Numbered from the stretch's first letter, positions 8,162 through 16,696 are shown. The stretch: 19,029 nucleotides of DNA from an uncultured bacterium (GCA_903837445.1 CAILUR010000158.1:1-19029), one strand, 5' to 3'. The notes: generated from the letters alone by a model not told the origin. Translations and numbers: made by a program.

Positions 8162-8806
8162 ATGAAAGTCAAAGAATTAAAACAAAGGTATCAAGGGCTG
8201 AAAAAAATAATAACGGCGCGCCTGTTGGAATTTAAAGAGAAGTTTAAAAAAGGCAGCGAAGAGCAAATTCTCGCAGAAATGTTATTTTGTATTTTGACGC
8301 CACAGTCGAAAGCCAAGGGCTGTTGGTCTTGTATGGTAAATATAGTCAATGACAAAGTCTTGGTCGCTGGTACTGAACAACAGATTTTGGCGCGGCTTAT
8401 TTATCCGCGGTTTAAATATAAAAAAGCAAAGTATTTTGTAGAGGCACGAGATAAGTTCAAAGACAAAACTGGAAAAATAAAAATAAAAGAGCATATGCAG
8501 GCGTTCACAAATGTATATGAAATGCGAGATTGGTTTTGGAAAAACATAAAAGGGTATGGCTTAAAAGAGGCGAGTCACTTTTTGAGAAATGTAGGGTTTG
8601 GAGAGGATATTGCGATTCTTGACAGACATATATTAAAAAACCTAAAGCTTATGGGTGTGATTAAAGTAGTGCCAAAAAGTATTAGTGCAAAAATATACCA
8701 CGAGATAGAACTGAAAATGAAAACTTTCGCAAAAAAAGTGAAAATTCCTATGGGGGCCTTAGACCTTGTCCTCTGGGCAAAAGAAGCGGGAGAGGTCTTT
8801 AAATAA
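8162..8806 (+). CDS. ogg: 8-oxoguanine DNA glycosylase/AP lyase, Ogg2 type
   Basis: This 214-residue base-excision repair enzyme would remove 8-oxoguanine from DNA and nick the abasic site. It belongs to the HhH-GPD superfamily, Ogg2 branch, known from archaea and Thermotoga. The N-terminal part carries AEMLFCILTPQSKAKGCW. The helix-hairpin-helix is IKGYGLKEASHFLRNVG with catalytic lysine K135, followed by AILDRHIL with catalytic aspartate D154. The protein ends in lysine (EVFK). In studied Ogg2 enzymes a C-terminal lysine takes part in recognising 8-oxoguanine, so its presence fits an active enzyme. The start follows AGGAGGG (8149-8155), 18 bases after the barrel-protein gene, so the two are cotranscribed. 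The length matches the family. Its stop lies two bases from the stop of the convergent secreted-protein gene. Confidence 0.93.
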   Translation: MKVKELKQRYQGLKKIITARLLEFKEKFKKGSEEQILAEMLFCILTPQSKAKGCWSCMVNIVNDKVLVAGTEQQILARLIYPRFKYKKAKYFVEARDKFKDKTGKIKIKEHMQAFTNVYEMRDWFWKNIKGYGLKEASHFLRNVGFGEDIAILDRHILKNLKLMGVIKVVPKSISAKIYHEIELKMKTFAKKVKIPMGALDLVLWAKEAGEVFK

Positions 8807-8808
8807 TA

Positions 8809-9570
8809 TTAGGGAAGATATTGTTTGTGAAAAGAATCCGGAGAAGAAGGTTTGAATTTCTTGTCTGGTCTGGTCTTTGAAGTGCGGAGTCTGAAAATAT
8901 CTCCAGAATAAAGCCATATTTCATTGGTCTCATTTACTTCGGTGATAGTCTTGTCATCGGCACCATATTTAGCGGTAAACATTTTTATAATGATAGAATC
9001 AGGTTTGATAAAAATCATACCTTCGGTATCTCCTCCCAAAGTCCTATCGGAGTTCATTAAAACCCCAGTAAAAATCTGCTCAAGCGAGGTCTTTTTATAT
9101 ATTTTGTAAATGTAGATTAAACGCCTGCCTGCTTGAAGTCCGGACAGAGTTATTTTTGGAAGTTCTTTACTGCGTCCAAAAAGGTTTAGTTCCAAGTAAC
9201 CTGGAAAAAAAGCAGCCGATAAAGTGTTCATATCAGCATCACAAAGGATAAGCCCAGAATAGGTGGAATTGGCAGTATAGAGTAGGTGTATCGGAGGAAA
9301 CTTTTTACTTGTAATAATAGTCAGCACGCGCACTATAGGGTCCACTGGTTTTACCGTCACTGCTGGAGTGGGCGTTGCAAACCCGTAAGGCAAACAGGTG
9401 GCAATGATAGAGGCTATTTTTGTTTTTGAATAAAGGGGAGAAGCATCATCGGTGAGTTTTGTATCATACTTGGCCAGATCGACAGCGCCTTGTATGGTCA
9501 CAGGATCTGAAAAAGCAAAAAAAGGAAGCGCAAATAAAACTATCAATATCAGGATAAACTTTTTATTCAT
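8809..9570 (-). CDS. Secreted hypothetical protein
   Basis: This is a 253-residue protein of unknown function that I cannot assign to a family. It begins with a clear signal peptide, MNKKFILILIVLFALPFFAFS, with likely cleavage before DPVT, and shows no further strong membrane segment, so export to the periplasm or beyond is expected. A short proline/threonine stretch (ATPTPAVTVKPVDP, about residues 66-79) precedes a region rich in beta-type strands (LTIITSKKFPPIHLLY, GLILCDADMNTLSAAFFPGY, EGMIFIKPDSIIIKMFTA). The C-terminus is basic. The start at 9570 is preferred over an in-frame ATG at 9618 because GAGGTG (9575-9580) lies just upstream, the signal peptide starts exactly there, and the predicted promoter lies between the two ATGs. 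It is divergent from malQ and is the only gene in its transcription unit within the window. Confidence 0.75.
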   Translation of the reverse strand: MNKKFILILIVLFALPFFAFSDPVTIQGAVDLAKYDTKLTDDASPLYSKTKIASIIATCLPYGFATPTPAVTVKPVDPIVRVLTIITSKKFPPIHLLYTANSTYSGLILCDADMNTLSAAFFPGYLELNLFGRSKELPKITLSGLQAGRRLIYIYKIYKKTSLEQIFTGVLMNSDRTLGGDTEGMIFIKPDSIIIKMFTAKYGADDKTITEVNETNEIWLYSGDIFRLRTSKTRPDKKFKPSSPDSFHKQYLP

Positions 9571-9574
9571 AAAG

Positions 9575-9580
9575 CACCTC
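9575..9580 (-). promoter_or_regulatory. Ribosome-binding site that fixes the start of the secreted hypothetical protein
   Basis: GAGGTG on the minus strand, four bases before the ATG at 9570. It decides this start over the in-frame ATG at 9618, which has no Shine-Dalgarno sequence of comparable quality. Confidence 0.65.
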
Positions 9581-9596
9581 ACCATAAAGTTAGCAC

Positions 9597-9625
9597 ATTT
9601 TATATTATTGTCGGACACTTGGCAA
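9597..9625 (-). promoter_or_regulatory. Predicted promoter of the secreted hypothetical protein gene
   Basis: On the minus strand, TTGCCA (9620-9625), a 17-base spacer and TAAAAT (9597-9602) each match five of six consensus bases. Transcription would start near 9590, about 20 bases before the ATG at 9570. Confidence 0.55.
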
Positions 9626-9651
9626 CAGGAAAGAGTGATTGGATTAATTCT

Positions 9652-9680
9652 TTTACAATTCTTCGCGTATAATATATAAT
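9652..9680 (+). promoter_or_regulatory. Predicted strong promoter of malQ
   Basis: TTTACA (9652-9657), a 17-base spacer and a perfect TATAAT (9675-9680). A second TATAAT at 9668-9673 overlaps the spacer but has no good -35 partner. Transcription would start near 9687, leaving a leader of about 25 bases before malQ. Confidence 0.65.
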
Positions 9681-9712
9681 ATATTGACTTAAAATAAAAG
9701 TGTGGAGAGTAT

Positions 9713-11545
9713 ATGCTTGATAATAAAATGAAAAATTATGAAGATTTGCTCAAGACTTTCACCAAACCTAAATGGGAAAAAATTGGGATAAGTAAAAGAG
9801 CAGGGGTGCTCGCACCTTTGTTTTCAATTTATTCGAAAAACTCTATTGGCATTGGCGAAATCCCAGATATTGAATTGCTCGTGGACTGGTGTAAACAGTG
9901 CGGAATGAGTATCATACAACTACTGCCAATGAACGAAGTGGGGTTTGACTTTGCGCCTTACTCAGGGCAGAGTACTTTCGCCTTAGACCCTATGTATCTA
10001 GCCCTTGCTAAACTGAAGGACATAGACCATAAGCAGTTTAAAAATGAATTTGAAAAGTTAAAAAAGAAATATCCCGCCGGAAAAAAAAGATTGGACTACT
10101 CTGTAAAAGGCGCAAAACTGGAACTGTTGTTTAAAATTTTTAAAGGCCTCGTTGAGGTCCCCTCAGCTTTAAAAAAATATGAAAAAGACAATGCGTTTTG
10201 GCTTGAGGCATATGCTTTGTTTATGACACTGAAAGATAAACACTCACAGGCTGGCTGGGAAAATTGGGACCCTAAGTATATAGATATACACGGAAAAGCG
10301 TGTGCTGAGTTTGCAGTCGCAAATAAAAAAAATATAGATTTTCACAAGTGGTTGCAGTGGCAAATATATGAGCAATTCAAAGACGCAAAAAAATATGCGA
10401 ATAAAAAAGGCGTTTACCTAATGGGAGATTTGCCGTTTTTGGTGGCACGAGATAGCGCAGATGTGTGGGCGTGGAAAGACTATTTTAAGCTGGATGTCTC
10501 ATCAGGGGCGCCACCTGATATGTATTTCAGCAAAGGTCAGCGCTGGGGAATGCCTACCTACCACTGGGATAATATAGAAGCGGGCGGATACGATTACCTA
10601 AAAGCCAAAGTGAAATATGCTGAACAGTTTTATGATATGTTCAGAATAGACCATTTTGTAGGGCTTTTTAGGATATGGACTATACGGTTGGACCAAGCCT
10701 TGGACACTTATGGTTTGAATGGAAACTTTGATCCTATGAATGAAAGCATATGGGAAGCACATGGGAGAAAAATACTTGCACAAATGAATGAGGGCTCAAC
10801 TATGCTGCCTTGCGCAGAGGATTTGGGAGTGGTGCCGGACTGTTCATACAAGGTTTTAAAAGAATTTGGAGTGGTGGGTATGGACATACAGCGCTGGAAT
10901 AAGGACTGGGGCAAAACAAATAATTTTATTATGGGAGAAAATTACCGCAAAAATTCCATAGCAGTTATTTCCAGCCACGATATGAGTCCGCTCGCGCTTT
11001 GGTGGGAAACCGAAGCAGGCACTTTGGACCGTTTAATGTTTGAAAAAAAATGTAGCGATAGGGGAGTGGAGTTTAACAGGGTAAGCGGAAAAATATTTGA
11101 TTTGGAAACCTCGAACGACACCCGCTTGCGTTGGAGGCAGGGGCTTGAAATAGAGGACTTGCTTTTAGCCTTGAACTTTTCAAAAGAAGAGGCTGGAGAT
11201 TTTATAGGGCTTTACAATGAAACTCATGATGAGCGAGAACGCTACTGGGAATATATCGGGCTTAAAGGTAAATATGAAGAAAAGGCAGGAGCTGTTTTTA
11301 TGAAAGCTGCACTGACGAAAATAAATAAGACTGCGTCTATTTTTAGTGTGCAACTCATACAAGATTGGCTTTTCGCCTCTGGGATTTTTGATAAGTGGGA
11401 CAGGCGGGACTTGCGCGTCAATGTGCCAGGACTCGTGGATAAAATAAACTGGTCCATAGTAATGCCCCTCTCGCTGGAAGAAATGTTGGAGCAAAAAAAT
11501 AATACGGAAATAAAAAAAATAAATGAAGAGACTGGAAGGATATAA
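9713..11545 (+). CDS. malQ: 4-alpha-glucanotransferase (amylomaltase), GH77
   Basis: This 610-residue cytoplasmic enzyme transfers segments between alpha-1,4-glucans, lengthening short maltodextrins so that phosphorylase can act on them. Family marks run in order: RAGVLAPLFSIYSKNSIGIG near the start, QLLPMNEVG, PYSGQSTFALDPMYL, and the catalytic sites FRIDHF (nucleophile D313), LPCAEDLGVVP (acid/base E369) and SSHD (D423). The C-terminal RVNVPGLVDKINWSIVMPL is also typical. At 610 residues it is longer than the common amylomaltase of about 500, with the extra length in the middle and C-terminal third; no motif is broken. The start at 9713 follows GGAGAG (9704-9709). An ATG at 9728 is too far from that site. 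It is functionally paired with glgP on the opposite strand. mgtA follows after 124 bases. Confidence 0.95.
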   Translation: MLDNKMKNYEDLLKTFTKPKWEKIGISKRAGVLAPLFSIYSKNSIGIGEIPDIELLVDWCKQCGMSIIQLLPMNEVGFDFAPYSGQSTFALDPMYLALAKLKDIDHKQFKNEFEKLKKKYPAGKKRLDYSVKGAKLELLFKIFKGLVEVPSALKKYEKDNAFWLEAYALFMTLKDKHSQAGWENWDPKYIDIHGKACAEFAVANKKNIDFHKWLQWQIYEQFKDAKKYANKKGVYLMGDLPFLVARDSADVWAWKDYFKLDVSSGAPPDMYFSKGQRWGMPTYHWDNIEAGGYDYLKAKVKYAEQFYDMFRIDHFVGLFRIWTIRLDQALDTYGLNGNFDPMNESIWEAHGRKILAQMNEGSTMLPCAEDLGVVPDCSYKVLKEFGVVGMDIQRWNKDWGKTNNFIMGENYRKNSIAVISSHDMSPLALWWETEAGTLDRLMFEKKCSDRGVEFNRVSGKIFDLETSNDTRLRWRQGLEIEDLLLALNFSKEEAGDFIGLYNETHDERERYWEYIGLKGKYEEKAGAVFMKAALTKINKTASIFSVQLIQDWLFASGIFDKWDRRDLRVNVPGLVDKINWSIVMPLSLEEMLEQKNNTEIKKINEETGRI

Positions 11546-11669
11546 AATATCTTTAAACATTGTCTACCTTTTGTATTTTTTTTAGGGTATTATTAATTTA
11601 ATATTTACGATAAATAAAAAGGGAAATTGTACGCAGAGGTTTACTTTTGAAACTTAATGGAGATAAGGT

Positions 11670-14285
11670 ATGTCCCCCAAAAAGATAATAAAACAGGATA
11701 TAAAAACAGAAGGCAGACCGCAGGCGATAGATTTTGATTATAATATATGTTCTCCTGAAGAGATTATATCCAAATTTTCCACTTCGGAAAAAGGCTTAAA
11801 CGAAAAAGAAGCGCAAAAACGCCTGGCGCATTATGGGTATAATGAACCACCAAAAAAGAAAACCCACGGTGTCCTTTATCAGCTTTTATCAAAGTTTATA
11901 AACCCCCTCGTAATAGTCCTCATTATAATAGGTGTGTTTTCATATTTCTTTGGAGAAAAAATAAGCGCCGCCCTTGTAGGAGTTATGATTGTAATGAGTG
12001 TGATGTTGGGCTTTATTCAGGAATATCGCTCGAGCAAAGAAGTAGAAAAACTTATGGCTATGGTGACCACAAAGGTTACTGTGTATCGTAACGGAAAACC
12101 CAGGGAAATAGGAATCCGTGAAATAGTGCCTGGAGATGTGATAGACCTTTACGCGGGAGATATTATCCCAGCGGATTTGCGTATTATTTCTAGCAAAGAT
12201 TTGTTTATCAATCAGGCCCCCTTGACCGGAGAGTCATTGCCTGTAGAAAAAACAGCAAAGGCACTTGAAAAAGCTGTGACTTCTGTTTCAGATATGCATA
12301 ACATAGCGTTTATGGGATCTTCTGTGGTCAGCGGCACAGGTTTTGGTGTCGCTATAAAGACCGGAATATTTACGCAGTTTGGAGAGTTGTCAAGCAGGCT
12401 CTCTCATATACAGACCGAGTCCAGCTTTGAAAAAGGAGTAAACAGTTTTACTTGGATTATGATAAGAGCTATGGCAGTTATGGTGGCTGTTATATTTTTA
12501 ATCAATGCTGTATTTAAACACAACATTATTGATGCGTTTCTTTTTTCTCTGGCGGTAGCCGTGGGCTTAACACCTGAAATGCTCCCTCTTATTATAACTA
12601 TTAATCTGTCAAAAGGCGCTGGCGCTATGTCAAAAAAGAAAGTCATTGTAAAACGCCTCAACTCTATACAAAACTTTGGAGCTATGGATGTGCTCTGTAC
12701 TGATAAGACAGGTACCTTGACTATGGATAAAGTGGTGCTGGAAATGTATTGTGATGTTATGAGGCAGGAAGACAATGGGGTATTGAAATATGCTATGCTT
12801 AACAGTTATTATCAGACAGGTCTGAAAAACATTTTGGATCATGCTATTTTGAAACAAGTGACCAAACATCCGGACATTGATATCGCAAGTTATAAAAAAG
12901 TGGATGAAATTCCTTTTGACTTTTCCCGTAGAATTATGTCGGTGGTAGTGGAAATGGATGGCAAACAGAGGGTAATATCGAAAGGGGCGCCTGAAGAAAT
13001 TTTTAAACGCTGCACCAATTACGAACTTGATGGCGAGATAATTGATATGGAATATATAATGTTGGAAGATTTAAAAGAAGAATATAAACGCTTGAGCGCC
13101 GATGGGTTTAGAGTCTTGGCAATTGCGTACAGAGATATTGATGCCAAACAGGGCGCTTTCACAAAAGATGATGAGAGCTCACTTATTCTCAAGGGCTATG
13201 TGGCATTTCTTGACCCGCCAAAACCAAGTGCGACAAAAGCAATTCTTGCGTTGAAAAAACTCGGAGTCCAAGTAAAAGTAATTACAGGGGATAATGAGCT
13301 GGTCACAAAAAAAATATGCGGAGAAGTAGGTCTTGATGTAAAGGGAATGTTGACAGGAGATGAAGTTGAAAAAATGAGTGATGAGGCTCTGCGTGAGGCA
13401 GTAAAGACCACTACTGTGTTTGCACGGATGTCTCCAGTACAAAAAGAAAGTGTAATTCGCGCGCTCCACGCTAACAATCATATAGTAGGTTTTATGGGAG
13501 ATGGTATAAATGATACGCTGGCGCTTAAAGTTTCGGATGTAGGCATATCAGTGAACAATGCTGTGGACATAGCGAAAGAATCTGCCGATATAATTTTGCT
13601 GGAAAAAAATCTTATGGTCTTGGAAGATGGAGTCAGAGAAGGCAGAAAGACATTTGGAAACATAGTAAAGTATATAAAAATGGCCTCCAGTTCAAATTTT
13701 GGAAATATGCTGAGTATGACAGGCGCGAGTTTATTTCTTCCGTTTTTGCCTATGGCGCCCATACAGATATTATTGAATAACTTTCTCTACGATCTATCTC
13801 AAACAGTGTTATCTTCGGATTCGGTGGATGAAGAATATGTAAAAAAACCCAGACCTTGGAATATAAAATCCATACAGAGATATATGCTTTTTATTGGACC
13901 TGTCAGTTCGATTTTTGATTTTATTACTTTTGCAGTTTTATATTTTATATTTGGCGCCATCACTCCAGATGCACACGGTATGAATAAAATATTTAATACT
14001 GGCTGGTTTATGGAGTCCTTAATTACACAGACCTTGGTGATATATGTAATCCGCACAGTGAAAATACCATTCTTACAGAGTCGACCATCTTTGTTTTTAA
14101 TGATCTCATCTTTACTAATAGTAGCTTTTGGTTGCATAATTCCATTCACACAGTTTTCAGATATTTTTAGTTTTGTCAAACCAGAAGTAACCTATTTTGT
14201 AGCGCTCACGGCGATAGTGGTGGCATATCTTTTGTTGGTGTATTTTGTTCAGCAGTGGTTTGTAAAAAAGTTTGGAAACGATTAA
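11670..14285 (+). CDS. mgtA: Magnesium-transporting P-type ATPase (MgtA-like)
   Basis: This 871-residue inner-membrane pump is of the P3B type, which imports Mg2+ using ATP. Order of parts: cation-ATPase N-terminal domain (KGLNEKEAQKRLAHYGYNEP), two hydrophobic segments at about 75-120, actuator loop LTGES (T186-S189), membrane pair with VGLTPEMLPLIITINLSKGA (the MgtA-type TM4 signature), phosphorylation site CTDKTGTLT (D345), nucleotide domain, hinge GDGIND (residues 610-615), then about six C-terminal segments including YVIRTVKIPFLQSRPS, also characteristic of MgtA. All catalytic residues are present. The start follows GGAG (11659-11662). The 124-base upstream gap has a TATTAT at 11588-11593 without a convincing -35, and no terminator after malQ, so either readthrough or its own weak promoter is possible. 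No recognisable Mg2+ (M-box) riboswitch is seen. Mg2+ rather than Ca2+ is inferred from motif similarity. Confidence 0.92.
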   Translation: MSPKKIIKQDIKTEGRPQAIDFDYNICSPEEIISKFSTSEKGLNEKEAQKRLAHYGYNEPPKKKTHGVLYQLLSKFINPLVIVLIIIGVFSYFFGEKISAALVGVMIVMSVMLGFIQEYRSSKEVEKLMAMVTTKVTVYRNGKPREIGIREIVPGDVIDLYAGDIIPADLRIISSKDLFINQAPLTGESLPVEKTAKALEKAVTSVSDMHNIAFMGSSVVSGTGFGVAIKTGIFTQFGELSSRLSHIQTESSFEKGVNSFTWIMIRAMAVMVAVIFLINAVFKHNIIDAFLFSLAVAVGLTPEMLPLIITINLSKGAGAMSKKKVIVKRLNSIQNFGAMDVLCTDKTGTLTMDKVVLEMYCDVMRQEDNGVLKYAMLNSYYQTGLKNILDHAILKQVTKHPDIDIASYKKVDEIPFDFSRRIMSVVVEMDGKQRVISKGAPEEIFKRCTNYELDGEIIDMEYIMLEDLKEEYKRLSADGFRVLAIAYRDIDAKQGAFTKDDESSLILKGYVAFLDPPKPSATKAILALKKLGVQVKVITGDNELVTKKICGEVGLDVKGMLTGDEVEKMSDEALREAVKTTTVFARMSPVQKESVIRALHANNHIVGFMGDGINDTLALKVSDVGISVNNAVDIAKESADIILLEKNLMVLEDGVREGRKTFGNIVKYIKMASSSNFGNMLSMTGASLFLPFLPMAPIQILLNNFLYDLSQTVLSSDSVDEEYVKKPRPWNIKSIQRYMLFIGPVSSIFDFITFAVLYFIFGAITPDAHGMNKIFNTGWFMESLITQTLVIYVIRTVKIPFLQSRPSLFLMISSLLIVAFGCIIPFTQFSDIFSFVKPEVTYFVALTAIVVAYLLLVYFVQQWFVKKFGND

Positions 14286-14362
14286 AAAACTACATAATGT
14301 GGGCAAGGTCTTATTTAAGGTTTTTTAGTTTTGCTGAGGTTTTACACCTTTTTAAAATCCAC

Positions 14363-14391
14363 TTTACCTTTGTTTCCATTTGTTGTATTAT
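14363..14391 (+). promoter_or_regulatory. Predicted promoter of eno
   Basis: TTTACC (14363-14368), a 17-base spacer and TATTAT (14386-14391). The -10 lies inside a 28-base element (14379-14406) almost repeated before gpmA. The leader would be about 55 bases and ends with GGAGG at 14441-14445. The rest of the mgtA-eno gap holds no clear terminator. Confidence 0.5.
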
Positions 14392-14453
14392 ATGCCCTTG
14401 TTGAAAGACACTACTAAAAAATAAAAATAAAACATTCACAGGAGGTAACAGAA

Positions 14454-15752
14454 ATGAGTTGTATTGAAAATGTACACGCAAGGCAAATTATTGACTCTCG
14501 TGGTAATCCTACCATTGAAGTGGATGTCATGTTATGCGATGGAGTGATGGGTAGGGCAGCAGTCCCATCAGGCGCCTCTACTGGCTCACTTGAAGCGGTG
14601 GAACTTCGCGATGGCGATAAGAAATTTTGGGGCGGAAAAAGCGTTCTTAAAGCTGTAAAAAATGTAAATACTACGATAGCTTCAGCTCTTAAAGGTATGG
14701 ATGCTACCGACCAAGTGGCGCTTGACCTTGCTATGATAAACCTCGATGGCACTGAAAATAAAGGCAAACTTGGCGCAAATGCTATGCTCGGCGTCTCACT
14801 TGCGGCAGCGAAAGCCTCTGCAAATTACCACGGGCTTCCTCTATACCGCTACATAGGCGGAGTGAATGCGAAACAGCTTCCTGTGCCTATGGCAAATGTG
14901 GTAAATGGTGGAGCGCATGCGGATTCAAATGTAGACATTCAGGAGTTTATGATAATGCCTATCGGAGCACCGAATTTTTCGGAAGCTATGAGATGGGGCG
15001 CAGAAACTTTTCATGCGCTTAAAGGCGTACTTAAAACACGGGGCTATAATACTGCAGTAGGCGACGAAGGCGGCTTTGCCCCAAGCTGTAAATCAAACGA
15101 AGAACCACTTCAGCTTTTAGTGGAAGCCATAGAGAAAGCCGGTTATAAACCAGGCAAGGATATTTATATAGCTATGGATCCTGCGGCATCTGAATTTTAT
15201 GATGCAACGAAAAAAAGATACATTTTCAAAAAATCCACAAAAGAAGAACTTACTTCAGCACAAATGGTGGACTTCTGGGTAAATCTCGTAAATAAATATC
15301 CGATAATTTCAATCGAAGATGGTATGTCTGAACACGACTGGGATGGGCAAAAACTTTTGACTGACAAGCTTGGCAAAAGAATACAGCTAGTTGGAGATGA
15401 TCTTTTTGTAACAAATCCAGCGATATTGAAAAAAGGTATTGATTTAGGAGTCCTTAATTCAATTCTTATTAAAGTAAATCAAATAGGGACTTTGACAGAA
15501 ACTCTTGATGCGATAGAAATGGCAAAACGCGCCGGTTACACGGCTGTGGTCTCTCATCGTTCAGGCGAGACAGAAGACGCTACCATAGCCGACATCGTAG
15601 TCGCGACTAATGCGGGGCAGATAAAGACCGGTTCTTTCTCACGAACAGACAGAATCGCTAAGTATAATCAGCTCCTCAGGATAGAAGAAGAACTGGGAGA
15701 GAAAGCCCAATATAACGGTATGGCAAATTTCTATAACCTTAGAGCAAAATAA
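14454..15752 (+). CDS. eno: Enolase (phosphopyruvate hydratase)
   Basis: This 432-residue cytoplasmic glycolytic enzyme interconverts 2-phosphoglycerate and phosphoenolpyruvate using Mg2+. The length is exactly typical. The N-terminus ARQIIDSRGNPTIEVDV is the family signature. The catalytic glutamate is E205 in GDEGGFAPS and the catalytic lysine is K340 in LIKVNQIGTLTET. The metal-binding carboxylates lie in SIEDGMSEHDW and GDDLFVTN, and SHRSGETED is the substrate-loop signature. The start follows GGAGG (14441-14445). A clear intrinsic terminator follows the stop codon. gpmA, which makes its substrate, is the next gene but has its own promoter. Enolase is also an RNA-degradosome part in some bacteria; nothing here tests that. 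Confidence 0.98.
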   Translation: MSCIENVHARQIIDSRGNPTIEVDVMLCDGVMGRAAVPSGASTGSLEAVELRDGDKKFWGGKSVLKAVKNVNTTIASALKGMDATDQVALDLAMINLDGTENKGKLGANAMLGVSLAAAKASANYHGLPLYRYIGGVNAKQLPVPMANVVNGGAHADSNVDIQEFMIMPIGAPNFSEAMRWGAETFHALKGVLKTRGYNTAVGDEGGFAPSCKSNEEPLQLLVEAIEKAGYKPGKDIYIAMDPAASEFYDATKKRYIFKKSTKEELTSAQMVDFWVNLVNKYPIISIEDGMSEHDWDGQKLLTDKLGKRIQLVGDDLFVTNPAILKKGIDLGVLNSILIKVNQIGTLTETLDAIEMAKRAGYTAVVSHRSGETEDATIADIVVATNAGQIKTGSFSRTDRIAKYNQLLRIEEELGEKAQYNGMANFYNLRAK

Positions 15753-15770
15753 AAAGATATGTTTTAAAAA

Positions 15771-15800
15771 GGGCGGACCGAAAGGTTCGCTCTTTTTTTT
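15771..15800 (+). terminator. Intrinsic terminator of eno
   Basis: GGGCGGACC (15771-15779) pairs over nine bases (two G-U) with GGTTCGCTC (15784-15792) across a GAAA tetraloop, followed by eight T. It lies 18 bases after the enolase stop codon and is the best terminator in the window. Confidence 0.92.
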
Positions 15801-15879
15801 GTCTAAATTTAGGTTTATAAAAAAAGTGGAAAAAGGGCTAGCACTTTGAAATTGCGTATAAACACTGTAATTTTTTTAT

Positions 15880-15907
15880 TTGTATTTTACTATATTTATT
15901 GTATTAT
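15880..15907 (+). promoter_or_regulatory. Predicted promoter of gpmA
   Basis: TTGTAT (15880-15885), a 16-base spacer and TATTAT (15902-15907). The -10 is inside the 28-base element shared with eno (here 15895-15922). Transcription would start near 15914, about 33 bases before the ATG, and the ribosome site GGAGG is at 15937-15941. Confidence 0.5.
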
Positions 15908-15946
15908 ATAGTGTTTTTGAAAATAACTTAAATCGCGGAGGTTGTT

Positions 15947-16696
15947 ATGTACAAGATAGTTCTTATCAGGCACGGGGAATCCACTTGGAACAAAGAAAAT
16001 AGATTCACGGGTTGGACAGATGTGGATCTTTCGGAAAAAGGAATGGAAGAAGCAAAAAAAGCCGGTATGTATCTTAAAAAAGAAGGTTTTGTTTTTGATA
16101 TGGCATATACTTCAGTGTTAAAAAGAGCTATCAGGACACTCTACACTGTGCAAGAACAAATGGATAATCTCTGGATTCCGGTAATTAAAACATGGAGATT
16201 AAATGAAAGGCATTATGGTGCGCTTCAGGGTTTGGATAAGTCAGAGACCGCTGCCAAACACGGTGAGGCACAGGTAAAAATCTGGCGCAGGGCGTATGAT
16301 ATAGCTCCACCAAAACTTGACGCCACTGATCCGCGCAATCCAGCAAAAGACCCACGGTATAAAGACCTAAAGGCAAATGAACTTCCGCTCACTGAGTGTC
16401 TCAAAGATACTGTAGCGCGCGTGATGCCTTATTGGAAAAAAGAAATAGTGCCTATGATAAAAAAAGGCAAAAAAATAATTATTGCGGCACACGGGAACTC
16501 GCTTCGCGCCCTCGTGAAATATTTAGACAACATAGCGGATAAAGATATAGTGGAACTCAATATTCCAACGGCTATGCCGCTGGTGTATGAATTGGATAAA
16601 AACTTAAAACCGATAAAGAGCTACTATCTCGGCGATCCAGAAGAAGTGAAAAAAGCTATGGAAGCAGTGGCCAATCAGGGTAAAGCGAAAAAGTAG
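15947..16696 (+). CDS. gpmA: 2,3-bisphosphoglycerate-dependent phosphoglycerate mutase
   Basis: This 249-residue cytoplasmic enzyme interconverts 3- and 2-phosphoglycerate through a phosphohistidine. The motif RHGESTWN gives the phosphorylated histidine H9; LNERHYGALQG gives the general acid/base E87; and AAHGNSLR gives the second histidine, H182. The length equals the usual cofactor-dependent enzyme (about 250), and TGWTDVDLSEKG is characteristic of this subfamily rather than of general histidine phosphatases. The start follows GGAGG (15937-15941). The gene stands alone between the eno terminator and its own 3' hairpin. It uses a promoter element nearly identical to that of eno, which fits joint expression of two consecutive steps. 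Confidence 0.97.
   Translation: MYKIVLIRHGESTWNKENRFTGWTDVDLSEKGMEEAKKAGMYLKKEGFVFDMAYTSVLKRAIRTLYTVQEQMDNLWIPVIKTWRLNERHYGALQGLDKSETAAKHGEAQVKIWRRAYDIAPPKLDATDPRNPAKDPRYKDLKANELPLTECLKDTVARVMPYWKKEIVPMIKKGKKIIIAAHGNSLRALVKYLDNIADKDIVELNIPTAMPLVYELDKNLKPIKSYYLGDPEEVKKAMEAVANQGKAKK

Noticed and set aside
9571..9618. Longer start (ATG 9618) for the secreted hypothetical protein
   Set aside because: It would put 16 residues before a perfect signal peptide, lacks a good ribosome site, and lies upstream of the predicted transcription start near 9590.
11546..11669. Mg2+-sensing riboswitch (M-box) before mgtA
   Set aside because: The gap is only 124 bases, very AT-rich, and shows neither the conserved M-box blocks nor strong stems.
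13179..13481. Overlapping minus-strand open frames inside mgtA
   Set aside because: Two frames overlap each other and the ATPase hydrolase domain; both look like shadows of the real gene.
14286..14360. Terminator after mgtA (AGGT/ACCT with T run near 14333-14355)
   Set aside because: The stem is only 4-5 bases and AT-rich, too weak to call.
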